A stretch of 33,255 nt of DNA, taken from positions 1-33,255 of the forward strand of contig JAQUWF010000029.1 in NCBI GenBank assembly GCA_028692975.1, written 5' to 3'. A model generated the notes under the pieces. The model saw only the letters and a program-made list of their open reading frames with translations, was not told the origin of the DNA and did no database searches. The position numbers were made by a program, and so were the translations under genes. This document shows, piece by piece, positions 1 to 8,637 of the stretch; within the stretch, counting starts at the first letter, position 1, and each line of letters starts with the position of its first letter. Origin of the DNA: Lachnospiraceae bacterium (GTDB taxonomy: Bacteria > Bacillota > Clostridia > Lachnospirales > Lachnospiraceae).

Positions 1-1
1 A

Positions 2-814
2 GAGTTAAATAGGCTGGTGTACTTAGACAAAGTGCGTGTGCAGCAAATATTTTTTAATCTTGTTTCCAATGCGATTAAATTCACACCTGAAAACGGCACG
101 GTTGAGGTAATGGGTGAATGCCTATGGTTAAATGTAAAGCAGATAAAAACAAAGCTGGTTGTTAAGGATACCGGTATCGGCATTGACAAGAATTTTCTGC
201 CCAAAATCTTTGAACCTTTTGAACAGGAAAATGACCCAACGACCGTCAATTACGCCGGAACAGGACTGGGACTTGCTATCGTAAAAAATCTTGTGGAAAT
301 TATGGGTGGAACTATTTCAGTTAAAAGTGAAAAAGGGATCGGGTCAGAATTTGCAGTAGAGCTTGCTTTTGAGCTGGCTGGTGAAGAGGCAGAGCCTGTA
401 GTCAAAGCGGAAACTTTCCAGGTCTGTCTTAGCGGGAAACGTGTGCTACTCTGTGAGGACCACCCCCTCAACACGCAGATTGCAACCAAACTGCTGGAAA
501 AGAAGGGTATGGTTATAGAGCATGCGGAAAATGGGCAGGTGGCTTTGGATTTCTTTAGCCAGGCTGAACCAAACTACTACGATGCGGTTCTTATGGATAT
601 TCGTATGCCGATTATGGACGGAATCACGGCGACAAAAGCAATTCGGGCACTTGACCGTATGGATGCGAAAACCGTACCGATTATTGCCATGACGGCAAAT
701 GCCTTTGAGGAGGACGTGAAAAAGAGTCTGGATTCTGGCATGAATGCCCATATTGCAAAGCCTATCGATCCAATCCGGCTATTTCAAACACTCTGTGATT
801 TGATCGCACGCTGA
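2..814 (+). CDS. Hybrid sensor histidine kinase, C-terminal part (5' end outside window)
   Basis: The frame is open from base 2, so the gene begins upstream and only its last 270 or so codons are here. The fragment opens inside a GHKL ATPase domain: the N-box lies in NLVSNAIKFTPENG, followed by DTGIGI, an F-box region (KIFEPFEQE) and the glycine loop GTGLGLAIVKNL. A linker leads to a receiver domain starting at VLLCEDH, with the phospho-acceptor Asp in VLMDIRMPIMDG and the conserved Lys in HIAKPID. There is no HPt or DNA-binding output after the receiver. It closely resembles the end of the next gene, so the two are probably tandem paralogues. A GTG at 17 is in frame but lies inside the ATPase fold and is not a credible start. 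The missing sensor prevents a signal assignment. Confidence 0.9.
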   Translation, partial: ELNRLVYLDKVRVQQIFFNLVSNAIKFTPENGTVEVMGECLWLNVKQIKTKLVVKDTGIGIDKNFLPKIFEPFEQENDPTTVNYAGTGLGLAIVKNLVEIMGGTISVKSEKGIGSEFAVELAFELAGEEAEPVVKAETFQVCLSGKRVLLCEDHPLNTQIATKLLEKKGMVIEHAENGQVALDFFSQAEPNYYDAVLMDIRMPIMDGITATKAIRALDRMDAKTVPIIAMTANAFEEDVKKSLDSGMNAHIAKPIDPIRLFQTLCDLIAR

Positions 815-853
815 AATTAAAGAATACAGCATACAAAGTGGAGGAAGCAAAAC

Positions 854-3415
854 ATGAAAATTTTGAAAAGAATAGCAGTGATTGCATTGGCATTGACCTT
901 GTTCTCCTCCGCTGTGATGCCTGTAATGGCTGCGGACCCTGAAGTGTTTAGCAAAGAGGAACAGGCTTATATTAAATCACTCAAAGCCATCAATCTGGGC
1001 TATGTTGCGACCCAGGACCCGGTATCCTACACAGATGAGGATACGGGTGAATTTGCCGGAATGACTCGCCAGATCCTGGACAGGCTCTCGGAGATCAGCG
1101 GTCTGCAATTTAATTATATTCCGCTTCCTGCCGGAAAAATAGACTATGATTATCTCAGACAGGAGCAGATTGGGCTGGTTTCCAGTGTGGAATATACCAG
1201 CATCAATATGGAGGCAAAAGGACTGCGGCTGTCGGAGCCTTATCTCAGTGCGCAAAAGGTTTTTGTGGGCAGAAGTAATTTTACATTTGACAAAAATGCG
1301 GCTCATATCGTTGCAATGGCCACTGGCTCCGGCAGCGTGGAGGCATTTTTGCAAACCAAGTATCCCAATTTTAAAATAGTCGCTTATGACACCGTTGAGG
1401 ATAGTTTCCGTGCGGTAGTGAATGGGGAGGCAGATCTTTTGATGCAAAATCAGTATGTGGTAACGAATCTTCTTTCAAAGCCACAATATGAAGCATTATC
1501 TGCATACCCTGTGGAGGGGCTGAGTGATCAGCTCTGCCTGAGTGCGATGACGCTTATTGGTGTGGATGGACAACCGGAAGATTTTCTGGCCGACCCTCTT
1601 TTGATTTCCATTCTTAACAAAAGCATTTCCCAGATCAGCGACGATGAATCTTCACAAATCGTCGCCAAATATACGACTGGAAAGCCCTACCGTCTCACTC
1701 TGCAGGACACGCTGTATAAATACCGAATTCCATTTGCTGTGATTGCCTTCCTTATGATTGTTTGTGTGGGGCTGTTTATTCTGATTCTCATGATCAGGCA
1801 GAGAAACTTTAAGCGGATGGAGGAAAAAAATCAGCTTCTTTCCGAGGCTGCGCTCCGTGCAGATCATGCGAATAAAGCAAAATCGCAGTTCCTTGCCCGC
1901 ATGAGCCACGAGATCCGCACGCCCATGAATGCCATTGTGGGACTGACCGAAATCGCCAGACACCATGCAGATGACAAAGAAAAAACGGAGGATTATTTAT
2001 CAAAAATAGATTCTTCAGCCAAAATATTGCTTGGTATTATTAATGATGTGCTGGATATGTCGGCTATCGAAAGTGAAAAACTGAAAATTGCACATAACCC
2101 ATTCGACTTGAAAACACTGATATCTTCGGTGTCTACACTGTACTATACCCAGTGTAAAAACAAAAATATAGAGTTTGAGGTGATGCTGTCAGGCGTGACA
2201 GAAGAGCGCCTGATCGGTGATTCGCTGCGTTTAAATCAGATTTTGCTCAATTTGCTTTCCAATGCCTACAAGTTTACACCTGAGGGTGGCAAAATCAAGG
2301 TAATCGTCCTACAGGAGAATCGGACCGGAGAAAAGGTGTATCTCCGCTTTTCGGTTTGCGACAATGGATGCGGCATTTCGGAAGAGATGCAGACAAGGAT
2401 TTTCAAGCCTTTTGAACAGGAAAGTGCCAACACAGCGCTCGCCCATGGCGGCAGTGGACTGGGGCTTTCTATCACCAAAAATCTGGTAGAGATGATGCAC
2501 GGTGCGATCAAGGTGGAAAGCAAGAAAAATATGGGAACAACGTTTACGGTGGAACTACCATTTGATGTGGATGTTGCCACAGCACAGAAGGATGAATCGA
2601 AATTAAAAGATATTCGGGCTTTGATTGTCGACGATGATGAGAATACGCTGGAATATACTTCTATCGTCCTGGAACGAATCGGGGTGCAGTTTGAAACAGC
2701 GTCAACTGGTGATGAGGCCATCGAGCTGTTACACGATGCACATCGGAGAGGCACCGGTTATGATATTTGCTTTGTGGACTGGAAAATGCCCGGAACAAAT
2801 GGTATTGATGTAACCCAAAAAATCCGTGAGCTATACGACGAAAACACGATCATCATCATCGTATCTGCCTATGATCTGTCTGAGGTGGAGGACGAGGCAA
2901 AAGCAGCCGGCGCGAATATGTTTATCTCCAAGCCGCTGTTTCAGTCTACGGTTTACAATGTTCTGATGACGCTCAGCGGCGGTAAATACACGAAACTCAC
3001 AGCCGATCAAACAGCGTATGATTTTACCGGGAAACGAATCCTGCTTGCAGAAGACAACGAATTGAATCGTGAAATTGCAACGGATTTGCTTGAGATGGTA
3101 AATATGAAGGTGGACTGCGCCAGGGATGGAAAAGAAGCACTGGAGATTTTTACTGCTTCAACTACAGGGACCTATGACGCAATATTGATGGATATACAGA
3201 TGCCGATCCTGGACGGATATGAGGCGACAAAAGAGATTCGTGCTTCCCAGCATCCCCAGGCCAAATCCATTCCTATTTATGCGATGACGGCCAATGCTTT
3301 CTCAGAAGACGTATCCGCAGCATTCTCTGCTGGTATGAACGGCCATATTGCAAAACCTATTGATACAACAATATTATATGGGACACTTGATAAATGTTTT
3401 AAAGAGAGAAAATAA
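854..3415 (+). CDS. Hybrid histidine kinase with SBP_bac_3-type sensor and two receiver domains
   Basis: This 853-aa membrane kinase has a signal peptide (1-27, cleavage near VMAAD). An extracellular type-3 solute-binding domain (about 35-275, as in amino-acid and BvgS-like sensors) follows, then a transmembrane helix (about 293-314). Next come HisKA with phospho-acceptor His352 (MSHEIRTPMNA) and an ATPase domain (N-box Asn470, DNGCGI, GGSGLGLSI). Two receivers end the protein: REC1 with Asp642 in FVDWKMPG and REC2 with Asp780 in LMDIQMPILDG. No HPt or output domain is present, so phosphotransfer would need a separate partner. The ribosome site GGAGGAAG sits 7 bases before ATG 854. It lies 39 bases after the preceding kinase, so co-transcription is likely. 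The bound ligand is unknown; amino acids or small organic ions are usual for this sensor type. Confidence 0.92.
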   Translation: MKILKRIAVIALALTLFSSAVMPVMAADPEVFSKEEQAYIKSLKAINLGYVATQDPVSYTDEDTGEFAGMTRQILDRLSEISGLQFNYIPLPAGKIDYDYLRQEQIGLVSSVEYTSINMEAKGLRLSEPYLSAQKVFVGRSNFTFDKNAAHIVAMATGSGSVEAFLQTKYPNFKIVAYDTVEDSFRAVVNGEADLLMQNQYVVTNLLSKPQYEALSAYPVEGLSDQLCLSAMTLIGVDGQPEDFLADPLLISILNKSISQISDDESSQIVAKYTTGKPYRLTLQDTLYKYRIPFAVIAFLMIVCVGLFILILMIRQRNFKRMEEKNQLLSEAALRADHANKAKSQFLARMSHEIRTPMNAIVGLTEIARHHADDKEKTEDYLSKIDSSAKILLGIINDVLDMSAIESEKLKIAHNPFDLKTLISSVSTLYYTQCKNKNIEFEVMLSGVTEERLIGDSLRLNQILLNLLSNAYKFTPEGGKIKVIVLQENRTGEKVYLRFSVCDNGCGISEEMQTRIFKPFEQESANTALAHGGSGLGLSITKNLVEMMHGAIKVESKKNMGTTFTVELPFDVDVATAQKDESKLKDIRALIVDDDENTLEYTSIVLERIGVQFETASTGDEAIELLHDAHRRGTGYDICFVDWKMPGTNGIDVTQKIRELYDENTIIIIVSAYDLSEVEDEAKAAGANMFISKPLFQSTVYNVLMTLSGGKYTKLTADQTAYDFTGKRILLAEDNELNREIATDLLEMVNMKVDCARDGKEALEIFTASTTGTYDAILMDIQMPILDGYEATKEIRASQHPQAKSIPIYAMTANAFSEDVSAAFSAGMNGHIAKPIDTTILYGTLDKCFKERK

Positions 3416-3437
3416 TAAAAATTAAAAACAAATCTTG

Positions 3438-3486
3438 CAGCAGGCAGAAAAGATGGACAGGTCATCTTTTCTGCCTGTTCTTTATA
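3438..3486 (+). terminator. Rho-independent terminator after the hybrid kinases
   Basis: A perfect 15-bp stem (3441-3455 with 3463-3477, core AGGCAGAAAAGATG) closes a 7-base loop and is followed by a T-rich tract. It lies 26 bases after the kinase stop and separates the kinase operon from the potassium uptake locus. Confidence 0.9.
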
Positions 3487-3501
3487 TTCTCTTAATTTCT
3501 G

Positions 3502-3529
3502 CTGACATTTGCTTTTACCCTTTTAATAC
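3502..3529 (+). promoter_or_regulatory. Possible promoter of the kdp operon (weak match)
   Basis: CTGACA (3502-3507) is separated by 16 bases from TAATAC (3524-3529), about 38 bases before the first start codon of the potassium operon. The -35 match is good and the -10 match is poor, as would suit an activator-dependent KdpE promoter. No consensus alternative was seen between the terminator at 3486 and the gene at 3567. Confidence 0.3.
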
Positions 3530-3566
3530 AAAAGAAACTAGTATGTAGTCATAGGAGGGAGAAACT

Positions 3567-3758
3567 ATGATGCATACTATTTTAACAAACTTCAAACAAA
3601 ATAAATTTCATGAAACGGTAGAAAACTTTATGGACCATCATCCATGTGTAGATTTTTTAGCACTTATTATCGGTGTGCCTATGTCTGTTATTATTGCAGT
3701 TTCCGTTTGTACTACAGCAATTATGGTTCCAATCGCCTGGCTTATGGGATGGATTTAA
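3567..3758 (+). CDS. Small hydrophobic membrane protein, first gene of kdp operon, unknown function
   Basis: I do not recognise this 63-aa protein. It has a polar, His/Lys-rich N-terminal 28 residues (DHHP at 23-26). The 35-residue hydrophobic C-terminal half (about 29-63) is long enough for one long or two short membrane helices, with prolines at 38 and 55 that could form a turn. The start is well supported: AGGAGGG at 3553-3559 lies 7 bases before ATG 3567, and a second ATG follows at once. It is on the same strand as kdpF, 98 bases upstream, with no terminator between, so it should share the kdp transcript. It is not KdpF, which is found separately at 3857. A role as an accessory or regulatory peptide of the potassium pump is inference from position only. 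Confidence 0.7.
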   Translation: MMHTILTNFKQNKFHETVENFMDHHPCVDFLALIIGVPMSVIIAVSVCTTAIMVPIAWLMGWI

Positions 3759-3856
3759 TGTGTCTTTATAAAATCTTTATTCTACATGGGGAAATCCTTA
3801 CACCATTTTAAAGTATGATTGGATAAACTGAATAGGATCAAAGGAGGAGGAAAGTT

Positions 3857-3946
3857 ATGCAAATACTAATTACAGCAATCGGGACAATTGCGGTTGCACT
3901 TTTAATCTATTATGTAGTGATTTTAATGAGAGGTGATAAACAATGA
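3857..3946 (+). CDS. kdpF: KdpF, small membrane subunit of the potassium-transporting ATPase
   Basis: This 29-aa open frame starts at ATG 3857 behind a strong AGGAGGAGG ribosome site (3842-3850). It encodes a single hydrophobic helix (about residues 2-24) ending in a short charged tail, RGDKQ. Its size, its one-helix layout and its place directly before kdpA match KdpF, which stabilises the KdpABC complex. Its TGA stop overlaps the kdpA start (kdpA ATG at 3943), so the two are translationally coupled. The gene is short enough to be missed by automatic gene calling. Sequence identity between KdpF proteins is low, so the call rests on length, topology and position. Confidence 0.88.
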   Translation: MQILITAIGTIAVALLIYYVVILMRGDKQ

Positions 3947-5760
3947 TGGGAACAGTAATTCAATATGTGTTGTATCTTGTAGTTCTCGTGGCGCTTGCCA
4001 TTCCCCTGGGGGCTTACATAGGAAAAGTCATGAATGGGGAAAAAACATTTTTGTCAAGAATTTGTGTGCCTTGTGAAAAGGCTGTCTACAAATTAATGCG
4101 TGTAAAGAGCGAAGAGCAGATGACATGGAAGAAATATACACTCAGTGTTCTTTTGTTTTCCGGTATCAGCCTGCTTGTGCTTTTCCTGATGCAGATTTTC
4201 CAGGGAGTTCTAATGGGAAATCCCCAGGGACTGCCAGGTGTAAAATGGGATTTATCTTTTAACACGGCTGCAAGTTTTGTTACCAATACCAACTGGCAGG
4301 CTTACAGTGGTGAGTCTACACTCAGTTATTTGACACAGGCACTTGGCCTTACAGTTCAAAACTTTGTGTCAGCAGCCACCGGTATTGCTGTTTTGTTTGC
4401 CCTCATTCGTGGTTTCATCCGGGTGAAAACGGATGGGCTGGGTAACTTTTGGGTGGATATGACACGTATTATTCTTCATGTTTTGATTCCGTTGAATCTG
4501 GTCCTTGCACTTTGCCTGGTAGGTGGAGGTGTTGTACAGAATCTGAAATCAGCAGAGACAGTTTCGCTGCTTGAGCCAATCGCTGTGACACAGGACGGAG
4601 AAATAATAGAAGACGCAGAAATCGACACAGCCAACAACACAGTTAAGGTGGATGGGGAAATAGTCGAAAATGCAGAGATTGTTACAGACCAGATCGTTCC
4701 GCTTGGCCCGGCGGCAAGCCAGATTGCCATTAAGCAGACCGGTACAAATGGAGGCGGTTACTACGGTGTTAACTCAGCACACCCGCTGGAAAACCCAAAT
4801 CCATTTACAAACATTTTAGAAATGCTTTCGCTGCTTCTGATTCCGGCGGCACTGTGCTTTACCTTTGGCAGAAATATGAAAAACAAAAAACAGGGTCTTG
4901 CAGTATTTATTGCCATGTTTGTCTGCCTTGTCCTTGCACTGGGTGTTGTAGCAGTGAATGAACAGGCTGGGACCCCACAACTTGCGCAGAATGGTACGGT
5001 AGATATTTCTACTGTCAATCAGGCTGGCGGTAATATGGAGGGTAAGGAAAGTAGGTTCGGTATCGCAACTTCGGCTACCTGGGCGACGTTTACGACGGCG
5101 GCTTCCAACGGCTCCGTAAATTCCATGCATGACAGCTATACGCCTCTTGGCGGTATGATGACCATGCTTTTAATGCAGCTTGGTGAGGTTGTCTTTGGCG
5201 GTGTGGGATGCGGACTTTATGGAATGCTTGCATTTGCCATTCTGACCGTATTTATTGCGGGCCTTATGGTGGGCAGAACACCGGAATTTCTCGGTAAAAA
5301 GATCGAGCCTTATGAAATGAAATGGGCGGTACTGGTATGTCTTGCCACACCTATTGCGATTCTTGTAGGCAGTGGAATTGCTGCGGTGGTTCCAGAGGTA
5401 GCAGACAGTTTGAATAATACAGGGGCACATGGATTTTCAGAAATGCTCTATGCATTTTCTTCTTGTGGCGGTAATAACGGCTCGGCTTTTGCCGGATTTA
5501 ATGCCAATACAACTTTCCTTAATGTAGCATTGGGGCTGGTCATGCTGTTTGCACGTTTTGTGCCTGTTGTTGGTACACTTGCCATTGCGGGCAGTCTTGC
5601 AGGCAAGAAAAAAATTGCTGCGACGGCAGGAACGCTTTCTACAACAAATGGACTGTTTGTATTTCTTCTGATATTTGTTGTACTTTTAATCGGCGCTTTG
5701 AGTTTCTTCCCGGCATTGTCCTTGGGACCAATCGCTGAATTCTTCAGTAATATTGCATAA
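3943..5760 (+). CDS. kdpA: KdpA, potassium-binding channel-like subunit of Kdp ATPase
   Basis: This 605-aa polytopic membrane protein selects and conducts K+ in the KdpFABC pump. The four selectivity-filter loops are visible: SFVTNTNWQ (111-119), [15 protein letters not shown] (267-281), [12 protein letters not shown] (384-395) and [13 protein letters not shown] (506-518). [16 protein letters not shown] (445-460) is a family signature. It is about 50 residues longer than the E. coli protein (557). The excess lies mainly in one acidic loop (about 203-250) ahead of [11 protein letters not shown], which holds two near-identical 12-residue repeats. The start overlaps the kdpF stop (ATGA). ATG 3943 is followed by a second ATG at 3946, and the choice between them cannot be settled. 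The kdpB ATG follows 20 bases after the stop. Confidence 0.98.
   Translation: MMGTVIQYVLYLVVLVALAIPLGAYIGKVMNGEKTFLSRICVPCEKAVYKLMRVKSEEQMTWKKYTLSVLLFSGISLLVLFLMQIFQGVLMGNPQGLPGVKWDLSFNTAASFVTNTNWQAYSGESTLSYLTQALGLTVQNFVSAATGIAVLFALIRGFIRVKTDGLGNFWVDMTRIILHVLIPLNLVLALCLVGGGVVQNLKSAETVSLLEPIAVTQDGEIIEDAEIDTANNTVKVDGEIVENAEIVTDQIVPLGPAASQIAIKQTGTNGGGYYGVNSAHPLENPNPFTNILEMLSLLLIPAALCFTFGRNMKNKKQGLAVFIAMFVCLVLALGVVAVNEQAGTPQLAQNGTVDISTVNQAGGNMEGKESRFGIATSATWATFTTAASNGSVNSMHDSYTPLGGMMTMLLMQLGEVVFGGVGCGLYGMLAFAILTVFIAGLMVGRTPEFLGKKIEPYEMKWAVLVCLATPIAILVGSGIAAVVPEVADSLNNTGAHGFSEMLYAFSSCGGNNGSAFAGFNANTTFLNVALGLVMLFARFVPVVGTLAIAGSLAGKKKIAATAGTLSTTNGLFVFLLIFVVLLIGALSFFPALSLGPIAEFFSNIA
4594..4686 (+). 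repeat. Internal protein-level repeat in KdpA acidic loop
   Basis: Residues 218-229 ([12 protein letters not shown]) and 237-248 ([12 protein letters not shown]) of KdpA are a degenerate tandem repeat separated by 7 residues. The corresponding loop of E. coli KdpA is about 40 residues shorter. The reading frame is intact and the filter loops on both sides are normal. Confidence 0.75.
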
Positions 5761-5779
5761 AGAAAGGTGGGATACAATA

Positions 5780-7849
5780 ATGTCTGTAAAAAATAAAAAT
5801 GTCATGACAGATAAAAAGATGCTTGGCAGAGCAATAAAAGATTCGTTTGTTAAGTTAAATCCAAAAACGCAGGCAGGAAATCCGGTTATGCTCCTGGTAT
5901 ATATTTCAGCAATACTTACCAGTGTTTTATGGATCATCTCTTTATTTGGGCTAAAAGATGTAAATTCCGGCTATACACTTGCTATTGCAGTTATTCTCTG
6001 GTTCACGACGCTGTTCGCAAACTTTGCCGAGGCTATTGCCGAGGGACGTGGTAAGGCACAGGCCGATTCCCTGCGTGCGGCGAAAAAAGATGTAGAGGCG
6101 CACAAGATACCGTCTGTTACGCAAAGGAAAGAGGTTACACAGGTATCTTCTGCAACTTTAAAAAAAGGTGATATTGTACTTGTCTGCGCAGGGGAACAAA
6201 TCCCTGCGGATGGCGAGGTGGTTGACGGTGCAGCATCCGTTGACGAAAGTGCAATCACCGGTGAATCTGCCCCGGTCATCCGTGAAAGTGGCGGAGACAG
6301 AAGTGCAGTAACCGGCGGTACGACGGTTTTATCCGACTGGATCGTGGTAGAGGTAACAAGTGAAGCCGGAGAAAGCTTTCTGGACAAAATGATTGCCATG
6401 GTAGAAGGCGCAGCCAGAAAGAAAACACCCAATGAAATAGCACTGCAGATTTTTCTGGTTGCTTTGTCTATTATATTCATTCTGGTCACACTGTCACTTT
6501 ACACATATTCTGCATTCTCTGCAAAACAGGCAGGTATTGCAAATCCAACATCGGTGACAACTTTGGTCGCATTGCTTGTATGTCTTGCACCAACGACCAT
6601 TGGCGCATTGCTTTCTGCTATTGGTATTGCCGGTATGAGCAGACTGAATCAGGCGAATGTTCTTGCCATGAGCGGCCGTGCCATCGAAGCGGCCGGTGAT
6701 GTGGACATTCTGATGCTGGACAAAACAGGTACCATTACCCTTGGCAACCGCCAGGCATGTGCGTTTATTCCTGTTGATGGTACATCACCGGAGGAATTGG
6801 CAGACGCTGCACAGCTTTCCTCTCTTGCAGATGAGACACCAGAGGGTAGAAGTGTGGTTGTGCTGGCGAAAGAACAGTTTAATATTCGTGGCAGGAGCAT
6901 CGGTGAAAAAGGAATGACCTTTATCCCCTTTACAGCTAAGACCCGCATGAGTGGTGTCGACTTTGCAGGCACAGAAATCCGCAAGGGTGCAGCAGATTCG
7001 GTCAAAGAATATGTCCTTGCCAACGGTGGTACTTACAGCAAAAACTGTGATGAAGCAGTAAAGAATATCTCAAATCAGGGCGGAACGCCTCTTGTTGTGG
7101 CAAAAAATCACAAGATACTGGGGATCATACACCTGAAGGATATCATCAAGCAGGGCGTTCAGGAAAAATTTGCCGATCTTCGTAAAATGGGTATCAAAAC
7201 CATTATGATTACAGGAGATAATCCACTGACGGCAGCGGCCATCGCAGCAGAAGCAGGCGTGGATGACTTCCTTGCGGAAGCAACACCAGAAGGCAAGCTG
7301 ACCATGATTCGTGACTTCCAGACGAAGGGGCATTTAGTAGCCATGACAGGTGACGGAACGAATGATGCACCGGCACTTGCACAGGCGGACGTGGCAGTTG
7401 CCATGAATACAGGTACACAGGCGGCTAAGGAAGCTGGCAATATGGTAGATCTTGATTCTTCTCCAACGAAGCTGATTGATATTGTCCGTATTGGTAAACA
7501 GCTTTTGATGACCCGAGGAAGTCTTACCACGTTTTCCATCGCAAATGACCTTGCCAAATATTTTGCCATTATCCCAGCGCTGTTTATCGGGCTGTATCCG
7601 GGACTTTCTGCACTGAATATTATGGGACTCCATTCACCACAGAGTGCGGTGCTGTCCGCGATTATCTATAATGCCTTGATCATCATCGCTTTGATCCCCC
7701 TGGCATTAAGGGGTGTAAAATATCGTGAAGTGTCTGCGGGCAAGCTTTTAACTCAAAATTTACTGGTGTATGGAATTGGCGGTTTGGTTGCACCATTTGT
7801 ATTCATCAAACTGATTGATATGCTTTTGGTTGTTTTTCATTTAGCGTAG
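5780..7849 (+). CDS. kdpB: KdpB, P-type ATPase catalytic subunit
   Basis: This 689-aa P-type ATPase hydrolyses ATP to drive K+ uptake through KdpA. Its motifs are the actuator TGES (160-163, whose serine is the inhibitory phosphorylation site in E. coli), the phosphorylation motif DKTGT with Asp314, TGDNP (478-482) and GDGTNDAP (524-531). Membrane segments lie at about 35-57, 63-83, 222-245, 255-285 and in the last 110 residues. ATG 5780 was chosen because AAGGTGG (5764-5770) precedes it by 9 bases. An in-frame TTG at 5753 lies inside the end of kdpA and has no comparable site. Length matches E. coli KdpB (682). It sits in the order F-A-B-C, 20 bases after kdpA and 40 bases before kdpC. Confidence 0.98.
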   Translation: MSVKNKNVMTDKKMLGRAIKDSFVKLNPKTQAGNPVMLLVYISAILTSVLWIISLFGLKDVNSGYTLAIAVILWFTTLFANFAEAIAEGRGKAQADSLRAAKKDVEAHKIPSVTQRKEVTQVSSATLKKGDIVLVCAGEQIPADGEVVDGAASVDESAITGESAPVIRESGGDRSAVTGGTTVLSDWIVVEVTSEAGESFLDKMIAMVEGAARKKTPNEIALQIFLVALSIIFILVTLSLYTYSAFSAKQAGIANPTSVTTLVALLVCLAPTTIGALLSAIGIAGMSRLNQANVLAMSGRAIEAAGDVDILMLDKTGTITLGNRQACAFIPVDGTSPEELADAAQLSSLADETPEGRSVVVLAKEQFNIRGRSIGEKGMTFIPFTAKTRMSGVDFAGTEIRKGAADSVKEYVLANGGTYSKNCDEAVKNISNQGGTPLVVAKNHKILGIIHLKDIIKQGVQEKFADLRKMGIKTIMITGDNPLTAAAIAAEAGVDDFLAEATPEGKLTMIRDFQTKGHLVAMTGDGTNDAPALAQADVAVAMNTGTQAAKEAGNMVDLDSSPTKLIDIVRIGKQLLMTRGSLTTFSIANDLAKYFAIIPALFIGLYPGLSALNIMGLHSPQSAVLSAIIYNALIIIALIPLALRGVKYREVSAGKLLTQNLLVYGIGGLVAPFVFIKLIDMLLVVFHLA

Positions 7850-7873
7850 TAAAGAGGAACGGTTCCCTTTACT
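7848..7873 (+). other. Intercistronic hairpin between kdpB and kdpC
   Basis: AGTAAAG (7848-7854) pairs with CTTTACT (7867-7873), and GGAA (7856-7859) with TTCC (7863-7866), leaving a bulged A and a 3-base loop. The stem begins on the kdpB stop codon and ends just before the kdpC ribosome site (AAGGAGG, 7875-7881). It has no T-tract, so an RNA-stability or stoichiometry role is more likely than termination. The function is inferred. Confidence 0.6.
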
Positions 7874-7889
7874 TTAAGGAGGTAAGATT

Positions 7890-8492
7890 ATGAAGTCAAT
7901 AAAAGAAGTGCTGCCGCGAGCAGCAATGCTGGTACTGCTGGCTACTGTTATTTGTGGTGTTATATATACCGGTATGGTCACTGGAGTGGCACAGCTGTTG
8001 TTTTCCGACAAGGCGAACGGCAGTATCATAGAAGTAGACGGCAAAAAATATGGGTGCGAGCTTCTGGCACAGCAATATACGGATGAAGCCCACATGTGGG
8101 GCCGCATTATGAATGTAGATGTGTCTACATTCAAGGATGAGAACGGAAAGACGCTCATGTATGCTGCTCCGTCTAATTTAAGTCCTGCAAGCGAGGAATA
8201 TGAGGAACTAGTTGCAGAGCGTGTGGACATGATAAAGGAAGCCAATCCGGATATGGATGAAACGGCGATCCCGGTTGATCTTGTTACCTGTTCGGGCAGT
8301 GGACTTGACCCACAGATATCGCCCGCAGCAGCAGAGTACCAGGTTGCGCGTCTTGCAAAGGCAAATAACAGGACAGAGCAGGAAATAGACGACATCATTG
8401 ACAAGTGCACAACGGGTAAATTGCTTGGTGTGTTTGGAGAAAAAACGGTCAATGTGCTGAAGGTCAATCTCATGTTAGAAGGAATTTTATGA
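7890..8492 (+). CDS. kdpC: KdpC, potassium-transporting ATPase C subunit
   Basis: This 200-aa protein has one N-terminal membrane helix (about 11-37) and an extracellular soluble domain. It carries the family signature PVDLVTCSGSGLDPQISPAAA near residues 131-151, and NLSPAS matches the usual AxSNLxPxxP-type region. KdpC stabilises the KdpA-KdpB complex and raises nucleotide affinity. The start follows AAGGAGG by 8 bases. Length is close to the E. coli protein (190). It is the last gene before a clear terminator, so the structural genes form their own transcription unit. Confidence 0.97.
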   Translation: MKSIKEVLPRAAMLVLLATVICGVIYTGMVTGVAQLLFSDKANGSIIEVDGKKYGCELLAQQYTDEAHMWGRIMNVDVSTFKDENGKTLMYAAPSNLSPASEEYEELVAERVDMIKEANPDMDETAIPVDLVTCSGSGLDPQISPAAAEYQVARLAKANNRTEQEIDDIIDKCTTGKLLGVFGEKTVNVLKVNLMLEGIL

Positions 8493-8510
8493 TTTTATAA
8501 TGGAGTGACA

Positions 8511-8550
8511 AGAATGGCAGAGGAAAGCATCCTCTGTCATTTTCTTTATA
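8511..8550 (+). terminator. Terminator after kdpC
   Basis: An 11-bp stem (8514-8524 with 8530-8540, one G-T pair; core CAGAGGA/TCCTCTG) closes a 5-base loop and runs into TTTCTTTATA. It divides kdpFABC from kdpDE. Confidence 0.88.
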
Positions 8551-8599
8551 CAATCTTAATACCGCTGCCATACCGTTAATATATTTTTAAACCCAACTG

Positions 8600-8608
8600 T
8601 GCTATAAT
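8600..8608 (+). promoter_or_regulatory. Extended -10 promoter of kdpDE
   Basis: TGC followed directly by TATAAT (8603-8608) is a perfect extended -10 element. There is no good -35, which is typical of this class. Transcription would start near 8615, leaving a leader of about 23 bases before ATG 8638. This supports constitutive or independent expression of the kinase/regulator pair. Confidence 0.65.
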
Positions 8609-8637
8609 TATAAAAAATCGTGATCAGAGGTGGCAAA

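Noticed and set aside
3486-3566. Possible c-di-AMP riboswitch ahead of the kdp genes, as in some Firmicutes
   Set aside because: The space between the terminator and the first ribosome site is under 70 bases, too short for that riboswitch, and none of its conserved blocks was seen.
4476-5130. Long minus-strand open frames across kdpA and kdpB
   Set aside because: They are shadows of strongly conserved pump genes, without ribosome sites or recognisable protein character.
5753-5779. TTG start adding nine residues to KdpB
   Set aside because: It lies inside the end of kdpA without a ribosome site, whereas ATG 5780 has AAGGTGG at proper spacing.
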